A stretch of DNA of 64,000 bases from Streptomyces marincola. Its GTDB lineage: Bacteria; Actinomycetota; Actinomycetes; Streptomycetales; Streptomycetaceae. This document shows, one piece after another, positions 42,401 through 51,253 of this stretch (positions are counted from its first letter, which is position 1; each line of letters opens with the position of its first letter). Below the pieces are notes generated by a model. That model searched no databases. It was not told the DNA's origin and worked only from the letters and a program-made list of their open reading frames with translations. The position numbers and the translations under genes were made by a program. The stretch is taken from NCBI RefSeq assembly GCF_020410765.1, contig NZ_CP084541.1, forward strand, positions 4,979,001 through 5,043,000, read 5' to 3'.

Positions 42401-45400
42401 CGGCGTGGCGGGCACTCGAAGCGCTCGGCCTCACCCGCAACGCGCCGCCGCCCGCCCTGTACGGCTCGGGTCCGATGATCGGGTTCGCCAAGACCCCGCC
42501 GACCGACTTCGACCCCGTCGAGGGCATCGAACTGCGCACCCTGACGCAGAACAACGCGGGGCAGGTCACCGACCCCGCGGCGACGCCGACTCCGCCCAAC
42601 GTCGCGCCGGCCGTCACCGAGTCAGGACCCGCGGGCACGGGGCCGCTGCCCGCCGGGACCCAGACGTTCAACACGCCGGTCCACGGTCTCGGCACCCCGC
42701 CGGGCACCGTGCCCGCGCCCGCGGGCGGCCCCCCGTCGCCCCTGACGACCTCGTCCTTCGGGCCGCCGCCGCCCGCCTCGACGGCCGGAGGAGCCGGCGG
42801 CACGTCGGCGACGCACACGTTCGGGCCTCTCGACGACCTCGACGACCTCTACGACGCCTCGCGCCCGCCCACCCCCGGCCCGTCCCACGCGGCGCCGGGC
42901 GGCGGGCACCTCACCGGCGCGCCGCCGGACTCCGCGATCGTGCGGCTCTCGGAGACCCCGGGAGGCGGCTCGGGGATCACGCCGCTGCCCGCGCAGGCCG
43001 CCCCGCCGGCCCCCGCCACCGTCACGATCCCCGTGCCGGGACCGGGCGGGTTCCACGTCACGGCGACCATCGGCGAGGGCGGCGACATCGGCCGGGTCAC
43101 CGTCACCGCACCGGGCGGCGACACGATCGCGGCGACGCGCGCCGACGACGCGGCCGACACGTTCCGGGCGCAGCAGGACCTCGGCGGCGGCGTGACGCGC
43201 GACTGGCGGTTCCGGCTCGACGGCAACGAGCTGGCGGACCTCACCGTGTACCGGCACGCCGACCTGAGCGGCTTCGACGGGTTCCAGGGGGCCAGGCTCC
43301 GCTTCGACGAACTGTCGGGCACCGGCACACCCACCCTGCTGCGGCGTGGCGCGGACGGGGCCGAGGTCGTCCAGCCCAACGCCGTCTCCAACCTCGGCGC
43401 CCACCTGAACGGCAGCCTCGTCACGTTCGACGGCAGCCGGCTCGTGGTCGGCGCCGACGGCCTGGTGACGCACCGCGTCGTGCCGGTGCCCGGGGGCACC
43501 AACGGCCACCACGTGTTCGCGCCGGTCGGCGGCCCGCCCGGCGGGGCGACGATCCGCACCCTCGACGGGCAGCAGGTCGACGGCGTCACCGCGACCGCGC
43601 AAGTGGGCGGCGGCACACGCCTTGAGGGTGCGGGAGTCCACGTGTCCGTGAACGCCACCGGCACCGAGTTCCACAACGTCATCGAGTTGACCGGGCGCGG
43701 TGGGAACGGTCTGGGGACGTTTGTGCATACGCCGGTCGGGGGCGGTGCGCCGGTGGTGCGGGCCGCTGACGGTGCGGGTGCGGGGACGGTGGCGGGCGGT
43801 GTGGTGCGGGTGCCGGGTGCGGAGGTGACCACGGTGCATCGTCTGGATGGTGCGTTGGTGGAGGAGGTGTTCCATCTGCGTGGCGGGCCGGATGGGTTGA
43901 ACGGCCGCGACCTCACCGTGCCTGCCAACGGCAATACGGGGCGTTTGGGGACGGCGGGCGGCGAGGTGGACGTCACGCTCACGCCGCAGGTCGGTGGTGG
44001 GCTGCGGTTCGAGGGCGGCGGTCACCATGCGGTGGTCGGTCCTCGGGGCGATGTGACGCACACGGTCGTGGAGGTGACCGGGCGCGGTGGGGGCGGTGTG
44101 GGGGCGTTCGTGCATACGCCGGTCGGGGGCGGTGCGCCGGTGGTGCGGGCCGCTGACGGTGCGGGTGCGGGGACGGTGGCGGGCGGTGTGGTGCGGGTGC
44201 CGGGTGCGGAGGTGACCACGGTGCACCGTCTGGATGGTGCGTTGGTGGAGGAGGTGTTCCATCTGCGGGGCGGGCCGGACGGGTTGAACGGCCGCGACCT
44301 CACCGTGCCTGCCAACGGCAATACGGGGCGTTTGGGGACGGCGGGCGGCGAGGTGGACGTCACGCTCACGCCGCAGGTCGGTGGTGGGCTGCGCTTCGAG
44401 GGCGGCGGTCACCATGCGGTGGTCGGTCCTCGGGGCGATGTGACCCACTCGGCGGTGGAGGTGACCGGGCGCGGTGGGGGCGGTGTGGGGGCGTTCGTGC
44501 ATACGCCGGTCGGGGGCGGTGCGCCGGTGGTGCGGGCCGCTGACGGTGCGGGTGCGGGGACGGTGGCGGGCGGTGTGGTGCGGGTGCCGGGTGCGGAGGT
44601 GACCACGGTGCACCGTCTGGATGGTGCGTTGGTGGAGGAGGTGTTCCACCTGCGGGGCGGGCCGGACGGGTTGAACGGCCGCGATTTCGCCGTCTCCGCC
44701 GACGGCACCACCGGGCAGCTGCACACCGCCGCCGGTGCGCGGCCGGTCACGGTCACCCCGCAGCTCGCGGACGGCGTGCCGACCGGGTTCAGGTTCGAAG
44801 GCGAGGGCCACCACCTCGTCATCAACCCGCGGGGCGAGATCACCCACGACGTCGTCCGGCTCAGGCCCCCGGGCACGCCGGGCGCGCCGGGGTCGTTCGG
44901 CTTCATCGGCCGCGCCGATGCCGACGACCTCACCGTGCGCACCGTCGACGGCGGCGCGGTGCCGGGCGCGGACCTCGCCCGGCTCCCCGACGGCGGCTTC
45001 TCCCTCTCGACCCGGAACGGCGATGTCGTCGACGACTTCACCGCCCGGGGCGACTGGCAGTCCCGGACCACGCGGCTGCCGGGCAACGGCCCGCAGGGCG
45101 CCGACGAGTTCGTGCGCATGCGCCACGCCGGGAACGACCCCGGGCGGCCCGTCTTCGGCCTGTTCGACGAGAACAACGTGGCCATCCCCGACCGCTCGGC
45201 GCTGCCGAGGCCGCTCCAGGACGGCTCCACCGGATTCCGGGTCGACGGCGCCGACGGCGCGTTCCGGCTGCACGGGCCGGGCGGCCGGGTGGACGTCGCC
45301 GTCAGCGCCCCCGACGCGAACGGCATCCGCAACGTCACCATCCACGCGGCGGACGGCGGCGCCCCGACGAACCTGCGCGTCGTCGAGCTGTCGGACGGCG

Positions 45401-48400
45401 TCAACTCCCGTTTCGTCGACGTCACCCGCGCGGACGCCCCGCGCCTGCTCGACGGCGAGATGAGCCGGATGGACGGCGTCGCCGTCACGCGCCTGGCGAA
45501 CGATGCCGGGTTCGAGGTCCGCCCGCAGGGCGGCGTCCGCGCGAACGAGTGGCAGACGTACAGCACCAGCGGGAAGATCACCGGGCAGCGCATCGACGTC
45601 TACGTGGGCGGCCGGGTCGTCGACGGCCAGTCCTTCAGGATCACCTACCCGGAGCAGGGCACGCCCACCTGGACCAGGGGGGCCGAAGGCGCCGGGGGGC
45701 ACCGCTCGTGGCACGACTTCGGCGAGGTCGACATCAAGGGCATGAAGAACGGCCACGTGGCGCTGATCTCCCACACGGGCGATGTGGTCTTCGACCGCCG
45801 GGTCCTGCCCAGCGGCAGGATCGTCGACAGCCACGCCGCCAACCCCGGCCTGACCGGCGGCGGGATCTCCTACGGGCGAGGCAGCCGCGAGCACTGGTCC
45901 GAGATCAGGACGGACGGCACCCTCGGCGACTTCGGCCGCCGCAAGTGGAGCGTCAGCGGGCGCGCCTGGGTGGACTACAGCCAGAACGGCAACCCCGTCC
46001 GGCACTTCCGCGAGGTTCCGCAGGGCGGGCACATCCTGGCCGACATGCGGGGCGTCCCCGCCCACTCGTGGCACGGCCGCACCAGCGTCTGGCACCGGTA
46101 CGACGCCGAGTACACGCAGGTCGCCACCGGCGACAGGACGTGGGGCCTCGGCCGCGCGTGGACCGACAACATGCTGGACCCGGCCACCGGCCAGATGAAG
46201 CTGGTGCACCAGAAGATCAGCCGGGTCGCCGGCTGGGGCAACCTCGACAACCTCCGCCGTTTCCACGCGCACGACATCAACCCGAACGGCAGCTGGAGCA
46301 GCCACTGGAAGGGCGTATCGCCGCACGGCAAGGAGGTCGGCGGCTCCGCGCCCATGAAGAACGGCGACACGCTGAACACCCAGCGGATCGCCGAGCAGCG
46401 GCCCCCGCACTGGTACCGGACGTGGCTCAGCTCCGAGGTGCGGCACACGGACTTCGGCCCCGGCTGGTTCGGCCGGCACTTCGGCGGCGCTCCGCGTCTC
46501 GACGCCGACGGCGTGCCGGTCGTGCAGGCGCCCTGGGCGCGCGACAACACGTTGCAGGTCGGCCGCTGGGAGCAGGTGCGCGGCGGCGAGACGATCGACC
46601 ACGGCGTGTCGTTCACCAGCCAGCAGGAGTACCTGAAGATCCGGATGAGCCACACCGGGGCGGTCACGGACGAGACCCGCAAGCTCATGAACGGCAACGA
46701 ACTGCGCGTGGGCGACGTCGAGATGCCCGAGGGCGTCACGTTGCCCAACCACTACCAGGCGTGGTCGGAGGGCGCGGACAACCTGAAGGGCCACCGCTCC
46801 TACAACCCGGCGGACTTCAACAACATCAACCTGCCGGCCCAGAGCGGGCTGCGCGGCCAGGACGTGCTGTTCGTCGACCGCTTCCACGTCAACCCGAACG
46901 CCGCCGACGCGTTCACGCCGACCGCCAACGCCGCCGACTGGAACATCACCAGGGTCGGCTTCAAGGACGGCACCATGCTGGAGTACCGCCCGCGCCCGCA
47001 GGCCGGCGTGGACAACGCGCTCGACGTCCGGCGGACGGCCCACCAGGGCGGCAACGCGGACTGGACGCATCTCGACCACCACGGCGCGGTGATCGCCAGG
47101 CAGGACACGTTCGGACTGGGCGCCGACGGCTTCCAGGTCTGGGCCAAGGGCAGCGACAACCCGTTCAGCAACTCCTTCAAGTGGGAGGACAGCAACGGCA
47201 ACACCGGCATCCGCAAGGTCTCGGCCGCCAACGGCATCCACTACCGGGGCTGGGACCGCCACTCCTTCCAGGACTTCCAGGGCGGCCGACTGGTGCACGA
47301 GCACCGGCTGTTCGCCGACGGCGCCACCGTTCAGTCCTGGAAGCTGCCGGGCGCCGCAGGCGACGTGGGGGAGAACTGGCGCTGGAACAAGATGGACGCG
47401 AACGGCGTGGCCAAGGAGTTCGGCAACCAGGGCGACCGGGTGCGCGTGTGGTACAAGGGCAACACGGAGTTCGACTCGTGGCAGCCGGGCGCCCGCTGGG
47501 TCGACTTCATGGGCACGGGCGACGACGCCGTGCGCATCCAGGAGATCCCGAACTTCGCCAAGAGCGGCAACCCGGTGCGCGACATGCTCACCACCAACCC
47601 GTTCCGCGTCCGCGAGTACGCCGCCACGCCCGACGACCTCGGCGCGGTGCGGGGCGCCGACGCCTACCGCGCGTGGAAGGAGCACGACGCCGGCATCGTG
47701 ACGCGCGAGATGAAGCGGCTGCCCGACGGCACGTTCCTGGAGAAGGACACCTGGCAGAAGCAGTGGCGCCGGTACGCCTTCGGCGCGGACGGCACGCACC
47801 ACGTGATCAACGAGCGCACCATCCACGGCAACGTCTTCGAGTACGACACCTTCGGGCGGGCCACGCTCGTCGGCCGGGAGACCCACTTCATCGACTTCTC
47901 CAACGAGTTCCGCGGGTACACCAGGGAATGGCGCGAACCGCTGCGCTGGAGCTGGGGCCCGGCCGTCACCAACGCGCCCGGCGGGGTCCGGGGCGCCGAG
48001 TCCCTGTACACGCCGTTCCTGTTCAACTCGACGGGGGCGCTGCTGGTCGAGGGCGCCCAGGAGTTCGTGCTCGACTTCGTGATGAACCTCGCGGTGTTCG
48101 GCATCGTCTCGGCGGCCACCGGCACCCCGTTCACCATCACCGACGTCCAGCAGGCCGCCTTCGCGGCGGCCCTCGGCACCGGCGTCAAGACCCTCTCCGG
48201 CGGCCTGCACAACTGGGCGGCCCACCGCTTCGGCTGGAAGTCCGGCTGGGGCAACCACGACCAGGGCCTGCCGTACCACTACCGGCAGAACAACGACGAC
48301 GTCGCGGGCGAGTTCGCGGGCAACGAGAAGGTGCTGCGCTGGCGCGCCGGCACCTACGACTTCTTCAAGGACACGTCCGTCGGCGCCCTGACCGGCTTCG

Positions 48401-48765
48401 CCGCGGGGGCGGCGGGCGCGGCGATCTTCGGCGTCAAGGACTCCGAGGGCGAACGGCACCTGCTCTCGGGCGGCGACGCGGCGCTGTTCGGCGCGGCCGG
48501 CGCGCTCGGCGGCGTCATCGGCGGGCTCAGCGTCGCCGCCGTGCGCGGCATGATCCAGAACACGGCGGCCAGCCGGTTCTACCACCGCGCCGGTGTGATC
48601 GACTTCCTCGTGATGCCGATCATCGGCAAGCTGATGGACAAGACCCTGGCCTACCTCGTGTTCGGGCCGATCATCCGGCCGGCGCTCGGCATCACCCCGC
48701 CCGAGCCCGCGCCCCAGCCCACCCCGACCCCCGTGCCCACGCCCGCGCCGGGGACCAACCCATAG
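39427..48765 (+). CDS. Giant T7SS-type secreted polymorphic protein
   Basis: 3112 residues. The N-terminus (MARPPDWSAL, DPTPGDPDQLQEL) matches the helical T7SS signal domain found on actinobacterial Rhs-type toxins. The WxG turn is represented by F55-V-G57 in TTFVGQTAQALRDMM. A hydrophobic segment follows at ~165-200. Residues ~500-1150 are strand-rich repeats and Pro-rich linkers. ~1420-1750 hold three nearly identical 129-residue repeats. ~2000-2850 are Trp/Gly/Asp-rich strand repeats (WxHxxxxG type). The C-terminus has two Gly/Ala-rich hydrophobic segments (~2985-3045; GFAAGAAGAAIFG, GALGGVIGGLSVA) and ends in a Pro/Thr tail. No known nuclease or ADP-ribosyltransferase motif was recognised. 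Probably exported by the EssC-like ATPase. Confidence 0.75.
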   Translation: MARPPDWSALGMDDPTPGDPDQLQELITSQGALVDLADEIDGALTELMNAHSTTFVGQTAQALRDMMDGRLRDYISGFREAHQTVQDALVTYRTVMIEQQGIADSALTAAQGLDEDDEEGRETHKSTAETARDTLESAANTAGEALNSAAYSIPSAVDECAEFWKFLTIFALVLIIPAMIFGGVVALAAIALNAALLIKTAVDFSKGDASVTDLVLGILGVLIPTTRGINITKIGSSFKSWSKTTFKPMGQMNGLGKFMYLTYLVGRPILYVPVHLFRGIKNAPMFANMSNMNTLGKFMYLGNLAFRGLAFVPVHLTRAGATFASFSSDALATAWRANGFAGAIRTVGDGISWAGSTALTRLNGLTGFSGYVWANAKLGGLTLVVPVNAAEIGAKFTWTGLGQAAKIGFWNRGVLNQFRTGAFVQGNNAIDIRAFRGIADDGKVVADVNKLIRYQPGGAAGLHTISNTMHLVAFGDIGRGAQGLVPGNFGMGDMPSSSPISLSFADRGLHVGMTHIPGLGDSLADVPRGSGGLGGMPPASLVVHAPGVDGRPVAITVPLLSDGFAAGGRGGDVSVVINLDGFTPIRVTYGENGLTIVPVNAGGGMPAINVSGMPQLGEMSLVPSSGLSIPPANLSPSADLANQALGGLNGAPRLGANDLAFDINVGSMPSLRLNFADDGLSLSMPDISLTGASRPTVDFPPVETPTLSGINNAAPALPDTGTLTPPALGQTDHAGVNVGVHAGGLPPGVSVTAPHANQLNVGLGNANNFSINLADGLRHSVDDLTAATPNGQFGNVDATVAPPAGGITASPAGATPPPARADTGSLADISVNVNGIAPIKISSIEAKPVASAANADSALNAGLKAGGPGVSDGIRAAQIPTPAAATPDVPVPTGLTDGANGVSRGTEAVDGPGLIATGRATPPVTTHLPEAAVPVPQPAPAPPPAAASQSTANGTPPPSPAPVKGNGTGGGGGSSLDDLFTGKLWDINPDLAAWRALEALGLTRNAPPPALYGSGPMIGFAKTPPTDFDPVEGIELRTLTQNNAGQVTDPAATPTPPNVAPAVTESGPAGTGPLPAGTQTFNTPVHGLGTPPGTVPAPAGGPPSPLTTSSFGPPPPASTAGGAGGTSATHTFGPLDDLDDLYDASRPPTPGPSHAAPGGGHLTGAPPDSAIVRLSETPGGGSGITPLPAQAAPPAPATVTIPVPGPGGFHVTATIGEGGDIGRVTVTAPGGDTIAATRADDAADTFRAQQDLGGGVTRDWRFRLDGNELADLTVYRHADLSGFDGFQGARLRFDELSGTGTPTLLRRGADGAEVVQPNAVSNLGAHLNGSLVTFDGSRLVVGADGLVTHRVVPVPGGTNGHHVFAPVGGPPGGATIRTLDGQQVDGVTATAQVGGGTRLEGAGVHVSVNATGTEFHNVIELTGRGGNGLGTFVHTPVGGGAPVVRAADGAGAGTVAGGVVRVPGAEVTTVHRLDGALVEEVFHLRGGPDGLNGRDLTVPANGNTGRLGTAGGEVDVTLTPQVGGGLRFEGGGHHAVVGPRGDVTHTVVEVTGRGGGGVGAFVHTPVGGGAPVVRAADGAGAGTVAGGVVRVPGAEVTTVHRLDGALVEEVFHLRGGPDGLNGRDLTVPANGNTGRLGTAGGEVDVTLTPQVGGGLRFEGGGHHAVVGPRGDVTHSAVEVTGRGGGGVGAFVHTPVGGGAPVVRAADGAGAGTVAGGVVRVPGAEVTTVHRLDGALVEEVFHLRGGPDGLNGRDFAVSADGTTGQLHTAAGARPVTVTPQLADGVPTGFRFEGEGHHLVINPRGEITHDVVRLRPPGTPGAPGSFGFIGRADADDLTVRTVDGGAVPGADLARLPDGGFSLSTRNGDVVDDFTARGDWQSRTTRLPGNGPQGADEFVRMRHAGNDPGRPVFGLFDENNVAIPDRSALPRPLQDGSTGFRVDGADGAFRLHGPGGRVDVAVSAPDANGIRNVTIHAADGGAPTNLRVVELSDGVNSRFVDVTRADAPRLLDGEMSRMDGVAVTRLANDAGFEVRPQGGVRANEWQTYSTSGKITGQRIDVYVGGRVVDGQSFRITYPEQGTPTWTRGAEGAGGHRSWHDFGEVDIKGMKNGHVALISHTGDVVFDRRVLPSGRIVDSHAANPGLTGGGISYGRGSREHWSEIRTDGTLGDFGRRKWSVSGRAWVDYSQNGNPVRHFREVPQGGHILADMRGVPAHSWHGRTSVWHRYDAEYTQVATGDRTWGLGRAWTDNMLDPATGQMKLVHQKISRVAGWGNLDNLRRFHAHDINPNGSWSSHWKGVSPHGKEVGGSAPMKNGDTLNTQRIAEQRPPHWYRTWLSSEVRHTDFGPGWFGRHFGGAPRLDADGVPVVQAPWARDNTLQVGRWEQVRGGETIDHGVSFTSQQEYLKIRMSHTGAVTDETRKLMNGNELRVGDVEMPEGVTLPNHYQAWSEGADNLKGHRSYNPADFNNINLPAQSGLRGQDVLFVDRFHVNPNAADAFTPTANAADWNITRVGFKDGTMLEYRPRPQAGVDNALDVRRTAHQGGNADWTHLDHHGAVIARQDTFGLGADGFQVWAKGSDNPFSNSFKWEDSNGNTGIRKVSAANGIHYRGWDRHSFQDFQGGRLVHEHRLFADGATVQSWKLPGAAGDVGENWRWNKMDANGVAKEFGNQGDRVRVWYKGNTEFDSWQPGARWVDFMGTGDDAVRIQEIPNFAKSGNPVRDMLTTNPFRVREYAATPDDLGAVRGADAYRAWKEHDAGIVTREMKRLPDGTFLEKDTWQKQWRRYAFGADGTHHVINERTIHGNVFEYDTFGRATLVGRETHFIDFSNEFRGYTREWREPLRWSWGPAVTNAPGGVRGAESLYTPFLFNSTGALLVEGAQEFVLDFVMNLAVFGIVSAATGTPFTITDVQQAAFAAALGTGVKTLSGGLHNWAAHRFGWKSGWGNHDQGLPYHYRQNNDDVAGEFAGNEKVLRWRAGTYDFFKDTSVGALTGFAAGAAGAAIFGVKDSEGERHLLSGGDAALFGAAGALGGVIGGLSVAAVRGMIQNTAASRFYHRAGVIDFLVMPIIGKLMDKTLAYLVFGPIIRPALGITPPEPAPQPTPTPVPTPAPGTNP
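43690..44684 (+). repeat. Three 387-bp tandem repeats inside the giant gene
   Basis: Units begin with ACCGGGCGCGGTGGG at 43690, 44077 and 44464, exactly 387 bp (129 codons) apart. The first two are complete; the third breaks off near 44684. Copies are almost identical at DNA level, far closer than neighbouring protein-level repeats. They use T- and G-ending codons (GGT, CAT, TTG) unlike the C-ending codons around them. Confidence 0.92.
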
Positions 48766-48779
48766 GAGGAGTCGGGTCC

Positions 48780-51038
48780 ATGACCGACGAGCCGATCCGT
48801 GTCGCGCCCAGGACCAGGGGCGCCCACCGGACCATCGCCGAGGCCCTGGCGGTCGCCCAGGCCGGCGCGGTGATCAGCATCGCGCCCGGCGAGTACGCGG
48901 AGACGTTCCGGCTGGCCCGCCGCGTGACGCTGCTGCCGCAGGCGGGCGACGGCTCGGTGACCGTCGCCCTGCCGCCGGGCGTGGGGCCCCTGACGGTGGC
49001 CGCGCCCGACTGCCGGATGCGCGGCCTGGTGCTGCGCGGCGCCGACCCGGCCGAGGCCCTGCTGTGGGTCGAGGACGCCTCGGGCCTGACGCTTGAGGAC
49101 TGCGTCGTCACCCACGGCCGGGTCGAGGTGCTCGGGTCGCGGAACTTCGTTCCCCGGCCCGAAGTGCCGGTCGGCAGCATCCCGTTGGACAACGACCTGT
49201 CGGCCGAGCTGGCCGACCCGACGGCGGGCGGCGTCCTGGTGACCCGCCGCACCCGGCTGCGGGCCGCGCGGCACACCGCGCTGCACCTCACGGGCGACGC
49301 CCTGGCCCGCCTGGACGACACCGCGATCGAGGGCGTGGAGGGCATCGGCGTGGCCGTCTCGGGCCAGGCCGTGCTGCGGGCCGACCAGTTGCGCGTGCAC
49401 GGCGGTTCGGGCTCGGCGCTGCGCGCCCGCGACTCCTCGCGCGTGCTGCTGCGCGGCAGCGGCCTGTTCGGCGCGGGCCGCAACGGGGTGCTGGTGCAGG
49501 ACACGGCCGAGGCGCTGCTCACCGACTGCCGGGTGGAGAACCCGGCGCGCTCCGGGGTCAGGCTCGACCACACGGCGCGCGCCGAGATCAACGAGTCCAC
49601 GCTCGCGGGCGCCAGGCTGTCGGGCGTCGAAGTGCGCGACCAGGCGCGGGTGATGGCGCGTGGGGCGCGCGTGACGGGCGGCGAGACGGGCGTGCGGCTG
49701 CGCTCCAGCGAGGAGTCGCTGATCTTCCACTGCACCGTGACGGGGCAGCAGGGCAACGGCGTCGAGCTGGCCGCGGGCGCGGCGCCCCGGCTGCGCGGGG
49801 TGCGGGTGGCGCGTTCCGGCAAGCACGGCGTGTTCGTGGGCGAGGGCGCCCAGGGCACGTTCGACCACTGCGACGTGATCGCGAGCGCCCTGCCCGCGCT
49901 GCACGTGGCGCGGGACGCGGCGCCGCGCTTCCGCGGCTGCCGGGTCTTCGACTCGGCGCACGACCTGGGCGTGGAGGCGGGCGCGCAGGCGGTGTTCGAG
50001 AACTGCGTCGCGATCAACGTCGGCTCGCCCCGGCTGCCGGGCATGGACCGCGGCAGCGGTCCCGAGCAGCCGCCGACGCGCGGCCCCGGCCACGACCCGC
50101 GGCGCAAGGCGCCGGGGCCGGAACAGGACCGGGAGCGGGGCCGGGGGCCCGCCGCCGCGGCCCCCACGCCGAAGGCGTCGGCCGACCCGGGCGCCCGGTC
50201 GTCCGAGGACGAGTACGAGGAGGGGCCCACGCAGGAGTCGCTGCCGGAACTGCTCGCGGAGCTGGACGAGTTGGTGGGTCTTGACGGCGTCAAGCGGGAC
50301 GTCGGCGGGCTGGTCAAGCTGATGCAGACCGTCAGGATGCGGCAGGAGGCGGGCCTGCCGGCCCCGCCGCTCAGCCGCCACCTGGTCTTCGCGGGGAACC
50401 CCGGCACGGGCAAGACCACGGTCGCCCGGCTCTACGGCCGGCTGCTGAGCGCGCTCGGGCTGCTCTCGCGCGGCCACCTGGTCGAGGTGGACCGCAGCGC
50501 CCTGGTGGGTGAGTACATCGGCCACACGGGACCGAAGACCACCGAGGCGTTCCAGCAGGCCATGGGCGGCGTGCTGTTCATCGACGAGGCGTACGCGCTC
50601 ACCCCGCCCGGGGTGGCGCAGGACTTCGGCAGCGAGGCCATCGCGACCCTGGTGAAGCTGATGGAGGACCACCGCGACGAGGTCGTCGTCATCGCGGCCG
50701 GCTACCCGGGGGACATGAACCGGTTCATCGCCTCGAACCCGGGCCTCGCCTCCCGCTTCACCCGCAGCCTGACGTTCGCGGACTACTCGACCGACGAGCT
50801 GGTCCGCATCGTCGAGCACAACGCGCGCAAGCACCGCTACCAGTTGACCGACAACGCGCGGAAGGCGCTGGGCGGTTACATCGGCGCGATCCCGCGCGGC
50901 GAGGGCTTCGGCAACGGCCGCACCGCGCGCCAGCTGTTCCAGCAGATGACCGAGCGCCAGGCGATGCGCGTCGCGGAACTCACCGACCCCGAGGCGGACG
51001 CGCTGATGTCGCTCACCGAGGAGGACTTGCCGGGGTAG
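48780..51038 (+). CDS. Right-handed beta-helix / CbxX-type AAA ATPase fusion (EccA-like)
   Basis: 752 residues. Residues ~1-415 are a right-handed parallel beta-helix made of ~22-residue rungs (ALHVARDAAPRFRGC; GVLVQDTAEALLTDC). A charged, disordered linker (~420-490) leads to a C-terminal CbbX/EccA-like AAA domain. That domain has Walker A GNPGTGKTT (~539), Walker B VLFIDEAY, sensor region ASRFTRSLTFADY and GNGRTARQLF arginine finger region. AGGAGGAG lies eight bases before ATG, 15 bases after the giant gene's stop. EccA-type ATPases act in the cytoplasm to release chaperones from T7SS substrates; the beta-helix could grip the giant substrate (inference). Confidence 0.87.
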   Translation: MTDEPIRVAPRTRGAHRTIAEALAVAQAGAVISIAPGEYAETFRLARRVTLLPQAGDGSVTVALPPGVGPLTVAAPDCRMRGLVLRGADPAEALLWVEDASGLTLEDCVVTHGRVEVLGSRNFVPRPEVPVGSIPLDNDLSAELADPTAGGVLVTRRTRLRAARHTALHLTGDALARLDDTAIEGVEGIGVAVSGQAVLRADQLRVHGGSGSALRARDSSRVLLRGSGLFGAGRNGVLVQDTAEALLTDCRVENPARSGVRLDHTARAEINESTLAGARLSGVEVRDQARVMARGARVTGGETGVRLRSSEESLIFHCTVTGQQGNGVELAAGAAPRLRGVRVARSGKHGVFVGEGAQGTFDHCDVIASALPALHVARDAAPRFRGCRVFDSAHDLGVEAGAQAVFENCVAINVGSPRLPGMDRGSGPEQPPTRGPGHDPRRKAPGPEQDRERGRGPAAAAPTPKASADPGARSSEDEYEEGPTQESLPELLAELDELVGLDGVKRDVGGLVKLMQTVRMRQEAGLPAPPLSRHLVFAGNPGTGKTTVARLYGRLLSALGLLSRGHLVEVDRSALVGEYIGHTGPKTTEAFQQAMGGVLFIDEAYALTPPGVAQDFGSEAIATLVKLMEDHRDEVVVIAAGYPGDMNRFIASNPGLASRFTRSLTFADYSTDELVRIVEHNARKHRYQLTDNARKALGGYIGAIPRGEGFGNGRTARQLFQQMTERQAMRVAELTDPEADALMSLTEEDLPG

Positions 51039-51097
51039 GGGCGTTCCGAATGCGGCGCGTTCCGGGCGCATGCGGGCCCGCCCGGGCCCGGTCGTGC

Positions 51098-51128
51098 CCG
51101 CGCCGGGCGGTGGTGGGTCCCGGCGCGG
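51098..51128 (+). terminator. Hairpin after the T7SS-like locus
   Basis: Perfect 10-bp stem CCGCGCCGGG / CCCGGCGCGG with an 11-base loop, 60 bases after the AAA fusion stop. Confidence 0.6.
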
Positions 51129-51144
51129 CGGCAGGCCCTTGGTC

Positions 51145-51173
51145 TAGACATGTACATGTCGATTCTCTACGCT
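51145..51173 (+). promoter_or_regulatory. Promoter and palindromic operator of the protease gene
   Basis: TAGACA (51145-51150) and TACGCT (51168-51173) are spaced 17 bp as -35 and -10 candidates. GACATGTACATGTC (51147-51160) is a perfect 14-bp palindrome covering the -35 end and spacer, a position suited to a repressor. The transcript leader would be about 75 bases, with GAAGGAGA before the ATG. Confidence 0.6.
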
Positions 51174-51253
51174 GCGTCCAGTCGACACGAGCGCGCTTCC
51201 GTCTGCTCCGTTCCGCCCCCAGGCAGGTAGAACGACCGAAGGAGACCCCCACC

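Noticed and set aside
39201..43625. Long frame overlapping the start of the giant gene in another phase
   Set aside because: Arg/Pro/His-rich translation without motifs; the sense frame has a T7SS-type N-terminus and a ribosome-binding site.
42622..48585. 1987-codon open frame antisense to the giant gene
   Set aside because: Produced by the strong GC3 bias of the sense gene; the repeated block in it merely mirrors the 387-bp repeats.
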